Below, in pieces: positions 32,468 to 34,200 of a stretch of 34,200 nt of DNA. How positions within the stretch are numbered: the stretch's first letter is position 1; each line of letters opens with the position of its first letter. Below the pieces are notes generated by a model. It did not search any database and was not told where the DNA came from. It was given only the letters and a program-made list of their open reading frames with translations. The translations under genes were made by a program, and so were the position numbers. This DNA is from an uncultured bacterium (GTDB lineage: Bacteria; Patescibacteriota; Minisyncoccia; Phycocordibacterales; UBA9973), in assembly GCA_903904195.1 (NCBI GenBank), contig CAIVBM010000008.1, positions 1 through 34,200 of the forward strand, given 5' to 3'.

Positions 32468-33463
32468 ATGTCCAACATATATTCAAATTCAATTTTCTGG
32501 GTTGATACAGACAAAATCAAACCAAACCCTTATCAGCCAAGACGAGACTTTGATGAAGTTCGTTTGCAAGATCTAGCAAACTCTATAAAACAGTATGGAG
32601 TGCTTCAGCCACTGACGGTTTCTCGTACAGAGAAAGAAAAAGAAGGCGGAGGGCTAGTCACAGAATACGAACTCATCGCTGGAGAACGCAGACTTCGTGC
32701 AGCTGTTTTGGCAAATGTGTCCCAAGTGCCGGTAATAATCCGTGAAGGTGACACAGCTATTATGAAGCTAGAGCTTGCTATTATTGAAAACTTACAACGT
32801 GAGGATTTAAATGTTGTGGATCGCGCTCGAGCCTTTTTTCGTTTGGCTAGTGAATTCAAATTTACACACAACGAGATAGCAAAGAAAATGGGTAGAAGTA
32901 GAGAGTATGTTTCAAATTCTTTGCGTATTTTAACTTTGCCTGAAGAAATCTTGACTGGTCTAAGAGACGGTAAAATCAGCGAAGGTCACACCAGACCAAT
33001 ACTCATGCTCGCAGATCACCCACAAGAACAATTAGTTTTATTTAAAGAAATTGTTTACAAGAAGATTACAGTGCGTGAGGCAGAACGACTCGCCAGAAAA
33101 ATAGCTTTTGATAGAGTTCGCAAAAAGGAATTTATGCCTGACCCAGAAATAGTAGAGCTCGAAGAAGAGTTTCAAGAAAAGCTTGGAACTAGAGTTCATA
33201 TTGATAGAAAAGAGTTGGGTGGTCAAATCAAGATTGACTATTTTTCCACCGAAGACTTACGCGCTATTTTAGATTTGATAAATAAATCAAATGTAGGAAA
33301 GAAGCCAGAAGATATGCTTGAGAATCATATTACTAATCTACCCCCACAGACAGGAAATGAAGTTGAAGGAAATACATCCGAAGCGCCAGTAGATGACAGA
33401 TCAAAAGAAGAAGTGACTAAAGACGATAGTGAACTCTACAACATTTCTAATTTTAGCTTATAG
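32468..33463 (+). CDS. parB: Chromosome-partitioning protein ParB
   Basis: ParB is a CTP-dependent clamp that loads at parS sites near the origin and, with ParA, separates chromosomes. The 331-aa product has the N-terminal nuclease-like/CTP domain (IKPNPYQPRRDF, GVLQPLTV, ELIAGERRLRAA with the GERR motif, ENLQREDLN), the central helix-turn-helix (about 130-200, THNEIAKKMGRSREYVSNSLRIL), and a C-terminal dimer region with an acidic linker. parA is not adjacent, and no parS-like site (TGTTTCACGTGAAACA type) was seen. The gene ends four bases from the convergent rel gene. Confidence 0.95.
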   Translation: MSNIYSNSIFWVDTDKIKPNPYQPRRDFDEVRLQDLANSIKQYGVLQPLTVSRTEKEKEGGGLVTEYELIAGERRLRAAVLANVSQVPVIIREGDTAIMKLELAIIENLQREDLNVVDRARAFFRLASEFKFTHNEIAKKMGRSREYVSNSLRILTLPEEILTGLRDGKISEGHTRPILMLADHPQEQLVLFKEIVYKKITVREAERLARKIAFDRVRKKEFMPDPEIVELEEEFQEKLGTRVHIDRKELGGQIKIDYFSTEDLRAILDLINKSNVGKKPEDMLENHITNLPPQTGNEVEGNTSEAPVDDRSKEEVTKDDSELYNISNFSL

Positions 33464-33467
33464 GATT

Positions 33468-34200
33468 TTATGATTTACCGAAAGATTTTAGCTTATTAGC
33501 GAAGCTATTTTTTTCTAGATATGATTTTATGTGCTTTCTAGCGATAGTCGTCTTTGCATATTCAAGCCATTTACTAGATGGATGAGCATCTTTCTTTTTA
33601 ATTATTTCTACGATATCTCTGTTTTTTAAGATAGAAAAAATCTGACTCATTTTTCCATTTATTTTTGCTCCAGAAATATGATTACCAACATCTGAGTGTA
33701 TGTTATAAGCAAAATCTATAGGAGTAGAATTTTCTGGCAGGTCTATTACGTCACCCTCAGGAGTAAAAGCAAATATTCTGTCGCTGAAAAAATCAGCCTT
33801 CAAATTATCTAAGAATTTTTGAGGTTCATTTGGTGTGTAATTTAATCCATTTAATTCTTCTATCCATTTAAATTTAAGTTTGTCATTTTTAATTTTCTTA
33901 CCAGCGTCTTCTTTGTATGCAAAGTGTGCAGCGATACCATGCGCAGCTTCTGCATGCATTTCTCTTGTTCTTATTTGGACTTCTGCAGCCTTACCAGAAC
34001 CGATAAAGATGGTGGAATGGATAGATCTATAGCCGTTTGGTTTTGGAAGTGCTATGTAGTCCTTGATTCTACCTGGAAGCGGGTTCCAGATAGAGTGTAT
34101 GATTCCGAGCACTCTATAACATTCTTCTTCATTTTCTACGACAACACGCAAAGCGATAACATCGTAAATTTTTTCTATTTCCATGTTGTAACGCAAGAGC
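33468..34200 (-). CDS. RelA/SpoT-family (p)ppGpp enzyme, 3' part (cut by the window edge)
   Basis: The visible C-terminal portion (about 243 residues) contains the end of the (p)ppGpp synthetase domain (DVIALRVVVENEEECYRVLGIIHSIWNPLPGRIKDYIALPKPNGYRSIHSTIF, EVQIRTREMHAEAAHGIAAHFAYK) and a TGS domain (DRIFAFTPEGDVIDLPENSTPIDFAYNIHSDVGNHISGAKINGKM). The frame is open to the edge, so the HD hydrolase part should lie beyond it. The protein stops about 35 residues after TGS: the helical, zinc-finger and ACT regions of long Rel proteins are absent. Those regions sense the ribosome in other bacteria, so regulation may differ. Confidence 0.92.
   Translation of the reverse strand, partial: LLRYNMEIEKIYDVIALRVVVENEEECYRVLGIIHSIWNPLPGRIKDYIALPKPNGYRSIHSTIFIGSGKAAEVQIRTREMHAEAAHGIAAHFAYKEDAGKKIKNDKLKFKWIEELNGLNYTPNEPQKFLDNLKADFFSDRIFAFTPEGDVIDLPENSTPIDFAYNIHSDVGNHISGAKINGKMSQIFSILKNRDIVEIIKKKDAHPSSKWLEYAKTTIARKHIKSYLEKNSFANKLKSFGKS

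Noticed and set aside
32240-32470. parS site or replication origin beside parB
   Set aside because: No TGTTTCACGTGAAACA-like 16-mer, DnaA-box cluster or dnaA gene is visible.
33451-33496. 11-bp direct repeat TTTTAGCTTAT at the parB/rel junction
   Set aside because: Both copies are short, AT-rich and mostly within coding ends; chance is the simplest explanation.

Overview
The window reads as chromosomal DNA of a Candidate Phyla Radiation (Patescibacteria) bacterium, most likely of the Parcubacteria/Paceibacteria group. This is inferred from gene content and style: AT-rich, tightly packed genes, shortened versions of core proteins (RF1, AtpH, and a Rel protein that ends after its TGS domain), and a large cysteine-rich zinc-ribbon protein of a type I associate with these genomes. 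No rRNA or other decisive marker is present. UGA is used as a normal stop, so the UGA-glycine code of some CPR lineages does not apply.

Layout. 1-2.9 kb: tail of an unknown gene, gatB, class I aldolase, and a small winged-helix regulator with repeats at both edges. 3-3.7 kb: a GC-richer minus-strand membrane protein, divergent from rplY. 3.75-7.6 kb: rplY, a secreted coiled-coil lytic transglycosylase, rpmE, prfA and an RRM protein. 7.7-14.9 kb: tRNA-Ile and a complete F-type ATP synthase operon (atpI/Z-like, B, E, F, H, A, G, D, C), interrupted by three long-stem palindromic elements. 15-16 kb: a sigma-54-type AAA+ activator without a sensor domain. 16.1-20.8 kb: rsmI, a small unknown gene, mreB, a delta-prime-like clamp-loader gene, frr and rseP. 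20.8-24.9 kb: the cysteine-rich protein, ddl, alr and rpmG. 25-26.2 kb: tRNA-Trp, two small unknown genes and a YvlD-type membrane protein. 26.2-29.3 kb: an acetolactate-synthase-like enzyme with an aldehyde dehydrogenase. 29.3-32.2 kb (minus): unknown gene, miaA, and a MurA carrying an N-terminal XRE helix-turn-helix. 32.3-34.2 kb: tRNA-Leu, parB and the 3' part of a rel gene cut by the window edge.

Functionally this is mostly housekeeping: translation (gatB, rplY, rpmE, rpmG, prfA, frr, rsmI, miaA, three tRNAs), energy (ATP synthase), and envelope and shape (murA, ddl, alr, mreB, transglycosylase, rseP).

Three patterns stand out. First, many housekeeping genes have a sigma-70-like -10 box ending only 6-9 bases before the start codon and no Shine-Dalgarno sequence, which predicts leaderless mRNAs. 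A GC-richer minority of mostly unknown genes has strong Shine-Dalgarno sites and separate terminators. Second, a family of long-stem intergenic elements includes two roughly 150-bp copies in inverted orientation that bracket atpFHAGD. Third, the HTH-MurA fusion is preceded by a leaderless promoter whose spacer holds a perfect palindrome, suggesting a self-regulating peptidoglycan enzyme.

No stretch longer than 300 bases lacks a gene. No CRISPR array, transposase or prophage was seen.
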